DNA from: Rhodococcus ruber NBRC 15591
GTDB taxonomy: Bacteria > Actinomycetota > Actinomycetes > Mycobacteriales > Mycobacteriaceae
Length of the DNA: 64,000 nt
NCBI RefSeq assembly: GCF_001894945.1
Contig: NZ_BCXE01000013.1
Location: 94,925 to 158,924 of the forward strand
Direction: 5' to 3'
Shown here: positions 1 to 8,099 of the stretch, piece by piece
How the letters are laid out: every line of letters begins with the position of its first letter
How positions within the stretch are numbered: position 1 is the first letter of the stretch
Notes under the pieces: model-generated
Told to the model about the DNA's origin: nothing
What the model saw: only the letters and a program-made list of their open reading frames with translations
The model's database searches: none
Made by a program: the position numbers and the translations under genes

Positions 1-218
1 CCGTCGCCTACGTCGTCGTCGCGCGCAAGGGCCGGGAAGCGCCGGAGGAACTGAAATCCCGCCGTCCGGGTGGCGCAGACGAGGCCGCCGCGGCCGGTGG
101 CGCAACCGAGACCGACGACGGGCACCGCGACGGCGCGTCCGGGTCGGTGGTGCCGGCCGAGCCCGGCGGTAAGGTCGAGTCAGGTACGCGCAGCGAGAAC
201 GAAGGGGACAAGTCGTGA
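1..218 (+). CDS. lgt: Prolipoprotein diacylglyceryl transferase, C-terminal tail (5' end outside window)
   Basis: Open reading frame enters from the left edge (first full codon at 3) and stops with TGA at 216-218. Only about 71 residues are visible: the end of a hydrophobic stretch (AYVVVARKG) followed by an acidic, Gly/Glu/Asp-rich disordered tail. Lgt of mycobacteria and rhodococci has this kind of long charged C-terminal extension after its last membrane helix, and Lgt lies upstream of pyk in related genomes. The catalytic part is not in the window, so the identity rests on the tail and on gene order. The stop overlaps the next start (GTGA), so the two genes are translationally coupled. 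Confidence 0.5.
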   Translation, partial: VAYVVVARKGREAPEELKSRRPGGADEAAAAGGATETDDGHRDGASGSVVPAEPGGKVESGTRSENEGDKS

Positions 219-1084
219 CCACATCCGACCCGGGATCCCCGGGTCCCACATCCGACGCGGGGTCCCCGGAGCCCACGGGCCCGGATCTGCGGAAGAAGGA
301 CGAGACCTCCACGGGGCCGGACCTGCGCAAACAGGCCGCCGCCGAGGAGACGTCCGAAGCCGGCGCGAGCGCCGCACCACGCGACGGCGAGCCGGCCTCC
401 ACCGAGGAACTGCCCGCGTTCGGTGGCACCGCCGACTACGATCCGACCGCCCAGGCGTCGCTGTCCGTTCCGCCGCCCACCACCGAGTCGACCGCGCCCA
501 CCTGGGGTACGGCGGGACCGGGCTGGAACACCTATGCGGGCATGGGCAACGGTCCGGGCTGGGGCACCACGCCGAGCTATCCGCCGCCGTCGAGCGAAGG
601 GCAGTACGGCACCGCGCACGACTCCGAGGCACAGACCGGCGGCCGGTACGGCGGCACCGGACCCGTCTACGGCACACCCGACCCGCAGTTCCAGGGCGCG
701 CCGCAGTACCCGCCGGCCTCCGCACCGGGCTACGGATCCTCCGGTTACGGGCCCACCGGTTACGGTGCCTACGGCGATCCCTCCGCCCCGTACGGGCGGG
801 ATCCGGCGACCGGCGAACCGTACTCCGACAAGTCGAAGACCACCGCGGGTCTGCTGCAACTGCTGCTGCCCTTCGTCGGGATCTGCGGCGTCGGACGGCT
901 CTACCTCGGGAGCACCGCCGTCGGCCTCATCCAGCTGCTGGGGCTGTGGATCGGCGGCCTGCTGGCGATCGTCCTGATCGGTTTCGTGATCATGCCGGTG
1001 ATCTGGGTGTGGTCCGTCATCGACGGGATCATGATGCTCACCGGCAGCGTCCGCGACTCCGACGGCCGCCCGCTGCGGCCCTGA
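215..1084 (+). CDS. TM2 domain-containing membrane protein
   Basis: A 289-residue protein starting at GTG 215, inside the stop of the upstream gene. Residues 1 to about 205 are low-complexity and rich in Pro, Gly, Tyr and Ser, probably cytosolic and disordered. Residues about 208-289 form a TM2 domain: a polar lead-in (KSKTTAGLLQ), a Gly-rich turn with GRLYLG, and two membrane helices around a short loop ending at VWSVIDGIMM. TM2 proteins are small membrane proteins of poorly known function. Coupling to the probable lgt suggests expression with envelope biogenesis. The function is not established. Confidence 0.8.
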   Translation: MTTSDPGSPGPTSDAGSPEPTGPDLRKKDETSTGPDLRKQAAAEETSEAGASAAPRDGEPASTEELPAFGGTADYDPTAQASLSVPPPTTESTAPTWGTAGPGWNTYAGMGNGPGWGTTPSYPPPSSEGQYGTAHDSEAQTGGRYGGTGPVYGTPDPQFQGAPQYPPASAPGYGSSGYGPTGYGAYGDPSAPYGRDPATGEPYSDKSKTTAGLLQLLLPFVGICGVGRLYLGSTAVGLIQLLGLWIGGLLAIVLIGFVIMPVIWVWSVIDGIMMLTGSVRDSDGRPLRP

Positions 1085-1263
1085 CCCACCCGCCCGGCGG
1101 CCGGTCGCGCACCTCGCGCGGCCGGCCGTCGCGCGCGTAGACTGACCGCCACCGGGACCGATCCCCGGTTCGACCGTCGGGCGGACCTGGTCCGGCCACC
1201 CACACCGCACAGCGCACGCCCGTCGTGGCGACCCCGTCGGGGCCGCTCATCCGACGACGCGTG

Positions 1264-1286
1264 ACGTCGCCCCACACCGGCGACGT
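1264..1286 (+). promoter_or_regulatory. Hairpin directly upstream of the gltB ribosome binding site
   Basis: An 8-bp perfect inverted repeat (ACGTCGCC / GGCGACGT) around a 7-nt loop ends one base before the GGAGG at 1287-1291 that serves gltB. Placed like this it could affect ribosome access, but it may be chance in GC-rich DNA. A TAGACT box at 1138-1143, identical to the one in front of polA, is a candidate -10 about 150 nt further up; no good -35 is visible. Nothing else is recognised between 1085 and 1298. Confidence 0.3.
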
Positions 1287-1298
1287 GGAGGTGGACCG

Positions 1299-4200
1299 GT
1301 GCGGCATTCCGGGATGCCCGAGGCCCGCGGACTCTACGACCCCGCCCGCGAATCGGATTCCTGTGGCGTGGGCGCGGTCGTCGACCTGCGCGGCCGCAGC
1401 ACACACCGGACCGTCACCGACGCGCTCACCGCGCTGCGCAACCTCGGCCACCGCGGCGCCAGCGGCCGGGAACCCGCCAGCGGGGACGGCGCCGGTATCA
1501 CCCTGGCCCTCCCCACCGCCCTCTTCGATGCCGTCGCCGGCGTCGAGCTGCCGCCGCCCGGGTGCTACGCCACCGGCCTGTGCTTTCTGCCCCGCGACCC
1601 ACGCGCCCGGGCAGCGGCCCGCGAACGGATCCACACGCTCGCCGCCGAGGAGGACCTCGAGATCCTCGGCTGGCGCGAGGTTCCCGTCGACCCGGCCGGC
1701 CTCGGGCGCACCGCCGAGGCCTGCCGCCCCCACGTCAGCCAGCTGTTCGTCGCCGCCGCAGGCGCGGACGGTGCCCGCCCCGCGGGCCTGGACCTCGACC
1801 GGCGGGTGTATCCGCTGCGGCGCCGCGCCGAGCACACCGGCGACGTCTACTTTCCGTCGCTGTCCGCCCGCACCGTCGTCTACAAGGGCATGCTCACCGC
1901 ACAGCAACTGCCGGGGTTCTACCCCGACCTGCGGGACCGGCGTTGCGCCAGCGCGATCGCACTCGTGCACAGCCGCTTCTCCACCAACACCTTTCCGTCC
2001 TGGCGGCTCGCGCAGCCGTTCCGGTACAGCGCCCACAACGGCGAGATCAACACCATCCGCGGCAACCGGAACCGGATGCACGCGCGGGAGGGGCTCCTGC
2101 GCACCGGGCTGCTGCCCGGCGACCTGACCCGCCTGTTTCCGCTCTGCACCCCCGACATGTCCGACTCCGCGACCCTCGACGAGGTCCTCGAACTGCTCCA
2201 TCTCGCCGGGCGTTCGCTGTCGCACGCGGTGACCATGCTCGTCCCGCCCGCCTGGGAGAACGCGCCCGGACTCGATCCCCGGCGCCGCGCCTTCCACCGC
2301 TTCCACGCCGCGCTGCTCGAACCGTGGGACGGACCGGCGTGCCTGCCCTTCACCGACGGACGGTGGTTCGGGGCCGTGCTCGACCGCAACGGGTTGCGGC
2401 CGGGCCGCTGGTGCCGCACCGCCGACGACCGGGTCCTGTTCGGCAGCGAGACCGGAATGCTCGACGTGCCACCGGAACACATCGTGCACAAGGGCCGGCT
2501 CGAGCCGGGCCGGATGCTCCTCGTCGACACCGCCACCGGGCGCATCGTCCCGCCCGACGAACTGCTCGACACCCTCGCCGCCGCCCACCCCTACGACCGG
2601 TGGCTGCGCGAGGGTCAGATCGACCTGGCGGATCTGCCCCGTCCGGCCGGGCACCCCGCCGCGGACCACGAGCCGGATCGGGACCACCGGCTGTTCGGCT
2701 ACACCCGCGAGGACCTCGAGGTGCTGCTCGAACCGATGGCCGCGACCGGTGCGGAACCGCTCGGATCGATGGGCGCCGACATCGCCCCCGCGGTACTGTC
2801 GCCGCGCCCCCGGCTGCTCTACGACTACGTCGTCGAGCTGTTCGCCCAGGTCACCAACCCGCCGTTGGACGCCATCCGCGAACGGGTCGTCACCTCGATG
2901 CGGCGCGTCGCCGGCCCGGAGGGCAACCTGTTCGACGCCTCCGCGAAGTCGTGCCGGCAACTGGTGCTTCCCGGTCCGGTGCTCGACTCCGACGACCTCG
3001 CCGCCGTCGCGGCACTCGGCCCGGGCGGCCCGCGTCCGGCCCTCGCCGCACGGGCGCTGCCCGCGCACTTCGCGGTCGGTGGCGACCCCGGCGAGGCCCT
3101 CGCGGCGGGACTCGCGGCCCTGCGCCGCGCCGCCGACGCCGCCCTCGACGACGGTCGCGGCATCCTGATCGTCACCGACCGCGGGTGCGGTCCGGACCGC
3201 GTCCCGATCCCGTCGCTGCTCGCCGTCGCCGCCGTGCACCACCACCTCGTCCGCACCCGGCGGCGCACCCGCGTCGCGCTCCTCGCCGAATCCGGCGACG
3301 CCCGCGAGGTCCACCATGTGGCCGCGCTGGTCGGGTTCGGCGCCGCGGCGGTCTGCCCGTACGTCGCCTTCGGCACCGTGCGCTCCCTCGCGGCCGCCGG
3401 GCGCATTCCCGGCACGGACCCGGCGGCGGCCGCGGCGAACTACCGTCGCGCCCTCGTCACCGGTGTCCGCAAAGTGATGGCCAAACTCGGCATCTCGACC
3501 CTCGCCTCGTACACGGCGGCGCAGACGTTCGAGGCCGTCGGCCTCGCCCGGGAGGTCGTCGACGAGTACCTGCCCGGTACCGTCTCCCGACTGGGCGGCG
3601 CCGGGCTCGCCGACCTGGCCCGCGACGCCCGTCGCCGGCATCGGCATGCCTTCGGGAACCGTTGTGCCGACACCCTTCTCGACAGCGGCGGCGTGTACCG
3701 GTACCGGCGCGACGGCGAACCCCATCTGTTCACCCCCGAGACGGTGTTCCTGCTGCAGCACGCGACCCGCACGGGACGCGCGGACGTCTACGCACGCTAC
3801 TGCGCCGAGGTCGACCGTCTCGCCGCCGCGGGCGCCACGCTGCGCGGGCTGCTGCGCACCGTCGCCGCGGAGCCGATCCCGCTCGACGAGGTCGAGCCGG
3901 AGGCGGAGATCGTGCGCCGCTTCGCCACCGGGGCCATGAGCTACGGGTCGATCTCCGGGGAGGCACACGAGGCCCTCGCCGTCGCGATGAACCGGCTCGG
4001 CGGCCGCTCGAACTCGGGGGAGGGCGGGGAGGAGCGCGACCGGCTCGGCGACCCGCTGCGGCGCAGTGCCGTCAAACAGGTCGCCAGCGGCCGCTTCGGC
4101 GTCACCGCCGACTACCTCGCCGACGCGACCGACCTGCAGATCAAGATGGCTCAGGGAGCGAAACCCGGTGAAGGTGGCCAGCTTCCCGGTCACAAGGTGT

Positions 4201-5795
4201 ATCCGTGGATCGCCCGCACCCGGCACGCCACGGCGGGCGTCGGCCTGATCTCCCCACCGCCGCACCACGACATCTACTCCATCGAGGACCTCGCCGAACT
4301 CGTCCACGACCTGCGGTGCGCCAACCCGCGGGCCCGCATCCACGTCAAACTGGTCAGCGGTGTCGGCGTCGGGATCGTCGCCGCCGGTGTCGCCAAGGCC
4401 CATGCCGACGTGGTCCTGATCTCCGGCCACGACGGTGGCACCGGCGCCGCACTGCTCACCGCCCTGCAGCACGCCGGCACCCCGTGGGAGATCGGGCTCG
4501 CCGAAACCCAGCAGACCCTCGTGCTGAGCGGCCTTCGCGACCGCATCACCGTGCAGTGCGACGGCGGTCTGCGCACCGGTCGGGACGTGCTGATCGCGGC
4601 GCTGCTCGGCGCCGAGGAGTTCGGGTTCGCCACGGCGCCCCTGGTGGTCCTCGGCTGCATCCTCATGCGGGTGTGTCATCTCGACACATGCCCCGTCGGG
4701 ATCGCCACCCAGAATCCCCGACTCCGGGAGAAGTTCACGGGCAGAGCAGAATTCGTGGAACAGTTCTTCCGGTTCGTCGCCGCGGACGTGCGCCGGCGGC
4801 TCGCGGCGCTGGGCCTGGCCCGCCTCGACGACGCCGTCGGCCGGGTCGACCTGCTCGAACCCGACGCGGCGCTCGCGCACTGGCGTCGCCGCGGGCTCGA
4901 TCTCGCGCCGCTGTTCACCCCGCCCGCCGACGCCCTCGGCGCGCCCCCGCAGCGCCGCCGCACCCGCCCGGCCGCCGGACCCCCCGACGCGCCGTTGGAC
5001 CGGGACCTGATCGCCCGCGCCGGCCCCGCCCTCGACCACGGCCGGCCCGTGCAGCTGACCGGGGTCGTCACCAACCGGGACCGCGCCGTCGGCACCCTGC
5101 TCGGCTGGACCGCCGGCCGACGGTGCCCCGCGGGTCTGCCCGAGGACACCGTGCGGATCGACCTGCACGGCAGCGCCGGACAGTCCCTCGGCGCCTTCCT
5201 GCCCACCGGGATCACCGTTACCGTCACCGGCGACGCCAACGACTATGTCGCCAAGGGTCTGTCCGGCGGGCGCGTGGTGGTGCGCCCCGACGCGGCCGCG
5301 CCGTTCGACCCGCACGAGCAGATCGTCGCCGGCAACACCGTCCTGTACGGGGCGACCTCCGGCGAGTTGTTCCTGCACGGTCGGGTGGGGGAGCGCTTCG
5401 CCGTGCGCAATTCCGGCGCCGACGCCGTGTGCGAGGGCACCGGCGACCATGCCTGCGAGTACATGACGGGCGGCCGCGTGGTGATCCTCGGACCCACCGG
5501 CCGCAATCTGGCCGCCGGTATGACCGGGGGTCTGGCCTACGTCCTCGACCTCGAGCCCGGCCTCGTCAACACCGACTCGGTGCAACTGCAACCGGTCGAC
5601 CCCGCCGAGCTCGCGCAGGTGCGGGATCTGATCGCCCGCTACCGCGCACGCACCGGATCGGCAGTCGCCGGGGAACTGCTCGCCGACTGGGCCGGCAACG
5701 CGGGGCGCTTCACCGCGGTGGTGCCCGAGGATCTGATCCGGCTCCGCGCGACCGCCCACGAACGGCCCACCCCGGTCGGAGCCGACGGTGCCTGA
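1299..5795 (+). CDS. gltB: Glutamate synthase (NADPH), large subunit
   Basis: A 1498-residue protein of full family length. It makes glutamate from glutamine and 2-oxoglutarate together with GltD. Starting at GTG 1299 (GGAGG seven bases upstream), a 21-residue propeptide precedes Cys22 (DSCGVG), the N-terminal nucleophile of the class II glutaminase domain (about 22-400). The central domain follows (about 430-710), then the FMN-binding synthase domain (about 770-1150), with Cys1120, Cys1126 and Cys1131 in C-x5-C-x4-C spacing for a 3Fe-4S cluster, and the C-terminal GXGXG beta-helix (about 1220-1430). All key residues look intact. It overlaps gltD by 8 bp. A second ATG at 1314 is possible but lacks a ribosome site. 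Confidence 0.97.
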   Translation: MRHSGMPEARGLYDPARESDSCGVGAVVDLRGRSTHRTVTDALTALRNLGHRGASGREPASGDGAGITLALPTALFDAVAGVELPPPGCYATGLCFLPRDPRARAAARERIHTLAAEEDLEILGWREVPVDPAGLGRTAEACRPHVSQLFVAAAGADGARPAGLDLDRRVYPLRRRAEHTGDVYFPSLSARTVVYKGMLTAQQLPGFYPDLRDRRCASAIALVHSRFSTNTFPSWRLAQPFRYSAHNGEINTIRGNRNRMHAREGLLRTGLLPGDLTRLFPLCTPDMSDSATLDEVLELLHLAGRSLSHAVTMLVPPAWENAPGLDPRRRAFHRFHAALLEPWDGPACLPFTDGRWFGAVLDRNGLRPGRWCRTADDRVLFGSETGMLDVPPEHIVHKGRLEPGRMLLVDTATGRIVPPDELLDTLAAAHPYDRWLREGQIDLADLPRPAGHPAADHEPDRDHRLFGYTREDLEVLLEPMAATGAEPLGSMGADIAPAVLSPRPRLLYDYVVELFAQVTNPPLDAIRERVVTSMRRVAGPEGNLFDASAKSCRQLVLPGPVLDSDDLAAVAALGPGGPRPALAARALPAHFAVGGDPGEALAAGLAALRRAADAALDDGRGILIVTDRGCGPDRVPIPSLLAVAAVHHHLVRTRRRTRVALLAESGDAREVHHVAALVGFGAAAVCPYVAFGTVRSLAAAGRIPGTDPAAAAANYRRALVTGVRKVMAKLGISTLASYTAAQTFEAVGLAREVVDEYLPGTVSRLGGAGLADLARDARRRHRHAFGNRCADTLLDSGGVYRYRRDGEPHLFTPETVFLLQHATRTGRADVYARYCAEVDRLAAAGATLRGLLRTVAAEPIPLDEVEPEAEIVRRFATGAMSYGSISGEAHEALAVAMNRLGGRSNSGEGGEERDRLGDPLRRSAVKQVASGRFGVTADYLADATDLQIKMAQGAKPGEGGQLPGHKVYPWIARTRHATAGVGLISPPPHHDIYSIEDLAELVHDLRCANPRARIHVKLVSGVGVGIVAAGVAKAHADVVLISGHDGGTGAALLTALQHAGTPWEIGLAETQQTLVLSGLRDRITVQCDGGLRTGRDVLIAALLGAEEFGFATAPLVVLGCILMRVCHLDTCPVGIATQNPRLREKFTGRAEFVEQFFRFVAADVRRRLAALGLARLDDAVGRVDLLEPDAALAHWRRRGLDLAPLFTPPADALGAPPQRRRTRPAAGPPDAPLDRDLIARAGPALDHGRPVQLTGVVTNRDRAVGTLLGWTAGRRCPAGLPEDTVRIDLHGSAGQSLGAFLPTGITVTVTGDANDYVAKGLSGGRVVVRPDAAAPFDPHEQIVAGNTVLYGATSGELFLHGRVGERFAVRNSGADAVCEGTGDHACEYMTGGRVVILGPTGRNLAAGMTGGLAYVLDLEPGLVNTDSVQLQPVDPAELAQVRDLIARYRARTGSAVAGELLADWAGNAGRFTAVVPEDLIRLRATAHERPTPVGADGA

Positions 5796-7281
5796 CCCCC
5801 GCGGATTCCTGCGTTACGACCGCTGCGAGCCGCCGCGCCGGCCCGCCGCCGAACGCGTCCGCGACTGGGCAGAGGTGCACCGCGCGCAGTCCCCCGACGA
5901 GGAGCTCCGCACGATCCGGGAACAGGCCGCCCGCTGCATGGACTGCGGACTCCCGTTCTGCCACAGCGCCGGAACGGGCTGCCCGCTCGGCAACCTGATC
6001 CCCGAATGGAACGACCTGGTGCGCCGCGACCGGTGGGCCGAGGCCGCCGACCGACTGCACGCCACCGACAACTTCCCCGAGTTCACCGGCCGGTTGTGCC
6101 CGGCCCCGTGTGAATCCGCCTGCGTGCTGGCCCGGGACGACCACGCCGCCGGCGTGACGGTCGAACGGATCGAACGGGCGATCGCAGACCGGGCGTGGGC
6201 CGACGGCCGCGTGCCGCCCCGCCCCCCGGTCCGCCGCACCGGCAGATCCGTCGCCGTCGTCGGCTCCGGCCCGGCGGGTCTCGCCGCGGCCCAGCAACTC
6301 ACCCGCGCCGGACACGCCGTGACCGTCCTCGAACGTGCCGACCGGCTCGGCGGCCTGCTGCGGTACGGCATCCCGGCGTTCAAGATGGACAAGGCGCTCG
6401 TCGACCGGCGTCTCGCGCAGATGCGCGCCGAGGGCACGGTGTTCCGCACCGGCACCGAGGCGGGGGTCGATCCGGATGTCGCCGCTCTGCGGGCCGAATT
6501 CGACGCCGTGGTCCTCGCGGTCGGGGCCGGACGCGCCCGCGACCTGCCCGTCCCGGGGCGCGGACTCGACGGGGTGCATCCCGCGATGGAGTTCCTCGTC
6601 GCCGCCAACCACGAGTGCGCGGGCGACGGACCCACCCCGATCAGCGCCGCCGGGCGGCACGTGGTGATCGTCGGTGGCGGGGACACCGGTACGGACTGCT
6701 TCGGCACCGCGCTGCGGCAGGGCGCGCGGTCCGTCACCCAGCTCGACTACCGGCCCCGCCCGCCCGGCCGGCGCGACGAGGACGTCACCCCGTGGCCACT
6801 CGTGCCGTGGGTGCTGCGGACGGCACCCGCGCACGAGGAGGGCGGGACCCGGCGGTTCGAGGTGACGGTGCAGCACTTCGCCGGGTCCGGTGGGCGGGTG
6901 CGGACGCTCGAACTGGCGGAGGTGGACGCGCGCCGCGCCCCCCGCGGGAACACCTTCGCCATCCCCTGCGACCTCGCGCTGCTCGCGGTCGGCTTCGAAG
7001 GGGTGCAGCGCGGACCGCTCCTCGAGGCCTTCGGCCTGGTCCCCGGCGGGCGAGGCACGCTCGGCTGCGACGACCACTGGCAGACCGCCACCCCGGGGGT
7101 GTTCGTGTGCGGCGACGCGCACCGGGGGGCGTCACTCGTGGTGTGGGCGATCGCCGAGGGGCGTGCGGCGGCGCACGGGGTGGACACTTTCCTGACGGGG
7201 GAGTCGGAGCTGCCGGCGCCGGTCCGTCCCGGCTCGCTGCACCTGGGCTTCCCGCGTTTTCCGCCCCGCCGGCCGGGGTAA
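5788..7281 (+). CDS. gltD: Glutamate synthase (NADPH), small subunit
   Basis: A 497-residue partner of GltB that passes electrons from NADPH through FAD and iron-sulfur clusters. The N-terminal part holds the cysteines for two 4Fe-4S clusters (Cys50, Cys53 and Cys58 in RCMDCGLPFC, then a CPL and a CPAPCESAC group). A first dinucleotide fold (VVGSGPAGLAAAQQL) binds FAD and a second (VIVGGGDTGTDC) binds NADPH. The GTG start lies inside gltB, 8 bp before its stop, which fits coupled synthesis of the two subunits. The last codons carry a stress-type promoter for the next gene. Confidence 0.96.
   Translation: MPDPRGFLRYDRCEPPRRPAAERVRDWAEVHRAQSPDEELRTIREQAARCMDCGLPFCHSAGTGCPLGNLIPEWNDLVRRDRWAEAADRLHATDNFPEFTGRLCPAPCESACVLARDDHAAGVTVERIERAIADRAWADGRVPPRPPVRRTGRSVAVVGSGPAGLAAAQQLTRAGHAVTVLERADRLGGLLRYGIPAFKMDKALVDRRLAQMRAEGTVFRTGTEAGVDPDVAALRAEFDAVVLAVGAGRARDLPVPGRGLDGVHPAMEFLVAANHECAGDGPTPISAAGRHVVIVGGGDTGTDCFGTALRQGARSVTQLDYRPRPPGRRDEDVTPWPLVPWVLRTAPAHEEGGTRRFEVTVQHFAGSGGRVRTLELAEVDARRAPRGNTFAIPCDLALLAVGFEGVQRGPLLEAFGLVPGGRGTLGCDDHWQTATPGVFVCGDAHRGASLVVWAIAEGRAAAHGVDTFLTGESELPAPVRPGSLHLGFPRFPPRRPG
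7256..7281 (+). promoter_or_regulatory. SigB/SigF-type promoter (GTTT-N16-GGGTAA)
   Basis: GTTT at 7256-7259 and GGGTAA at 7276-7281 are 16 nt apart, matching the alternative stress sigma factor consensus of actinobacteria (GTTT, 15-17 nt, GGGTAT). It lies in the final codons of gltD, 47 nt before the SRPBCC start, so that gene and the small acidic gene after it can be switched independently of gltBD. The same motif occurs in front of dps. Confidence 0.5.
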
Positions 7282-7327
7282 GCCGCACGGGTGAGCGACC
7301 GTGCCGGTCGCGGCAGGAAGGAACGTC

Positions 7328-7789
7328 ATGAGCACGATCATCGAATCGGTCGACGTCCACGTCCCGATCCGTACGGCCTACGACCAGTGGACGCAGTTCG
7401 AGGCGTTTCCCCGCTTCATGGAGGGCGTCGAGCAGGTCCGCCAGATCGACGACACCCACACCCACTGGGTCGTCACGGTGGCCGGTGGCACCAGGGAGTT
7501 CGACGCGACGATCACCGAGCAGCATCCCGACGAGCGGGTCGCATGGAAATCCGACGCCGGTCCGGACCATGCCGGCGTGATCACCTTCCACCGGCTCGAC
7601 GAGTCCACCACGCGGGTCACCGCTCAGATGGATGTCGACCCCGACGGCGTGATGGAGAACGTCGCCGACAAACTCGGGCTGCTCGACCTGCGCATCAAGG
7701 GCGACATGCAGCGCTTCAAGGAGTTCATCGAGAAGCGGGGCGTCGCCGACGGCGGCTGGCGCGGCGACGTCGATCGTCCCGGTTCGTGA
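7328..7789 (+). CDS. SRPBCC (START-like) family protein
   Basis: A 153-residue protein of the polyketide cyclase/dehydrase group of the SRPBCC superfamily, a fold with a deep hydrophobic ligand pocket. The family's opening strand is visible (STIIESVDVHVPIRTAYDQW), followed by the FPRFMEGVEQV helix and a C-terminal helix with RFKEFIEKRG. Related genes in mycobacteria and rhodococci are stress- or dormancy-associated; the ligand is unknown. The start at ATG 7328 is set by AGGAAGGA at 7315-7322; an earlier in-frame GTG at 7301 lacks one. The stress-type promoter just upstream and the acidic small protein downstream suggest a two-gene stress unit. Confidence 0.85.
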   Translation: MSTIIESVDVHVPIRTAYDQWTQFEAFPRFMEGVEQVRQIDDTHTHWVVTVAGGTREFDATITEQHPDERVAWKSDAGPDHAGVITFHRLDESTTRVTAQMDVDPDGVMENVADKLGLLDLRIKGDMQRFKEFIEKRGVADGGWRGDVDRPGS

Positions 7790-7812
7790 GCGCAACCCGG
7801 AAGGAGGAGGTC

Positions 7813-7950
7813 GTGACGGCGAAGAAGTCGAGGGACGAGGACGACGGACCCAAGGGCGGCCGGCCCGGCCCGGTGGACGAGGGCAAGGACGGCGGCATGG
7901 CGACCCGGGAGAACGCCCCGGAGATCGCCGAGAACGCCACCGACGACTGA
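7813..7950 (+). CDS. Small acidic hydrophilic protein
   Basis: A 45-residue ORF starting at GTG 7813 behind a perfect AAGGAGGAGG at 7801-7810, 23 nt after the SRPBCC stop. The product is rich in Asp, Glu, Lys and Gly (opening MTAKKSRDEDDG, ending ENATDD), has no hydrophobic segment and is probably disordered, like small stress or hydrophilin-type proteins. A strong terminator follows its stop, so the gene closes the unit. No function can be assigned. Confidence 0.65.
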   Translation: MTAKKSRDEDDGPKGGRPGPVDEGKDGGMATRENAPEIAENATDD

Positions 7951-7962
7951 TCGGGGAACCGG

Positions 7963-7997
7963 AACGGGGCGGTGCGGCCGAGCCGCACCGCCCCGTT
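7963..7997. terminator. Intrinsic bidirectional terminator
   Basis: A 16-bp perfect inverted repeat with a 3-nt loop between the small acidic gene and the convergent P450 gene. There is no T tract, as is usual for actinobacterial terminators. Confidence 0.75.
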
Positions 7998-8058
7998 GCC
8001 GGTGCGCACACCCGTCGCGGGTTCCGGCTTCCCGGGTCGAGGCAACCCCGAAGCCGGA

Positions 8059-8091
8059 GGTCCTGGACGTCGATGGGTCCTGGACGTCGAT
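8059..8091. repeat. Two direct copies of a 16-bp sequence
   Basis: The 16 bases at 8059-8074 recur exactly at 8076-8091 (17-bp period) just beyond the stop of the P450 gene. No function is apparent. Confidence 0.8.
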
Positions 8092-8099
8092 CCGCGGCG

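Noticed and set aside
1038..5759. A 1573-codon open frame on the minus strand across gltB
   Set aside because: GC-rich coding DNA leaves the opposite frame open; the product is low-complexity and gltB on the plus strand has all family motifs.
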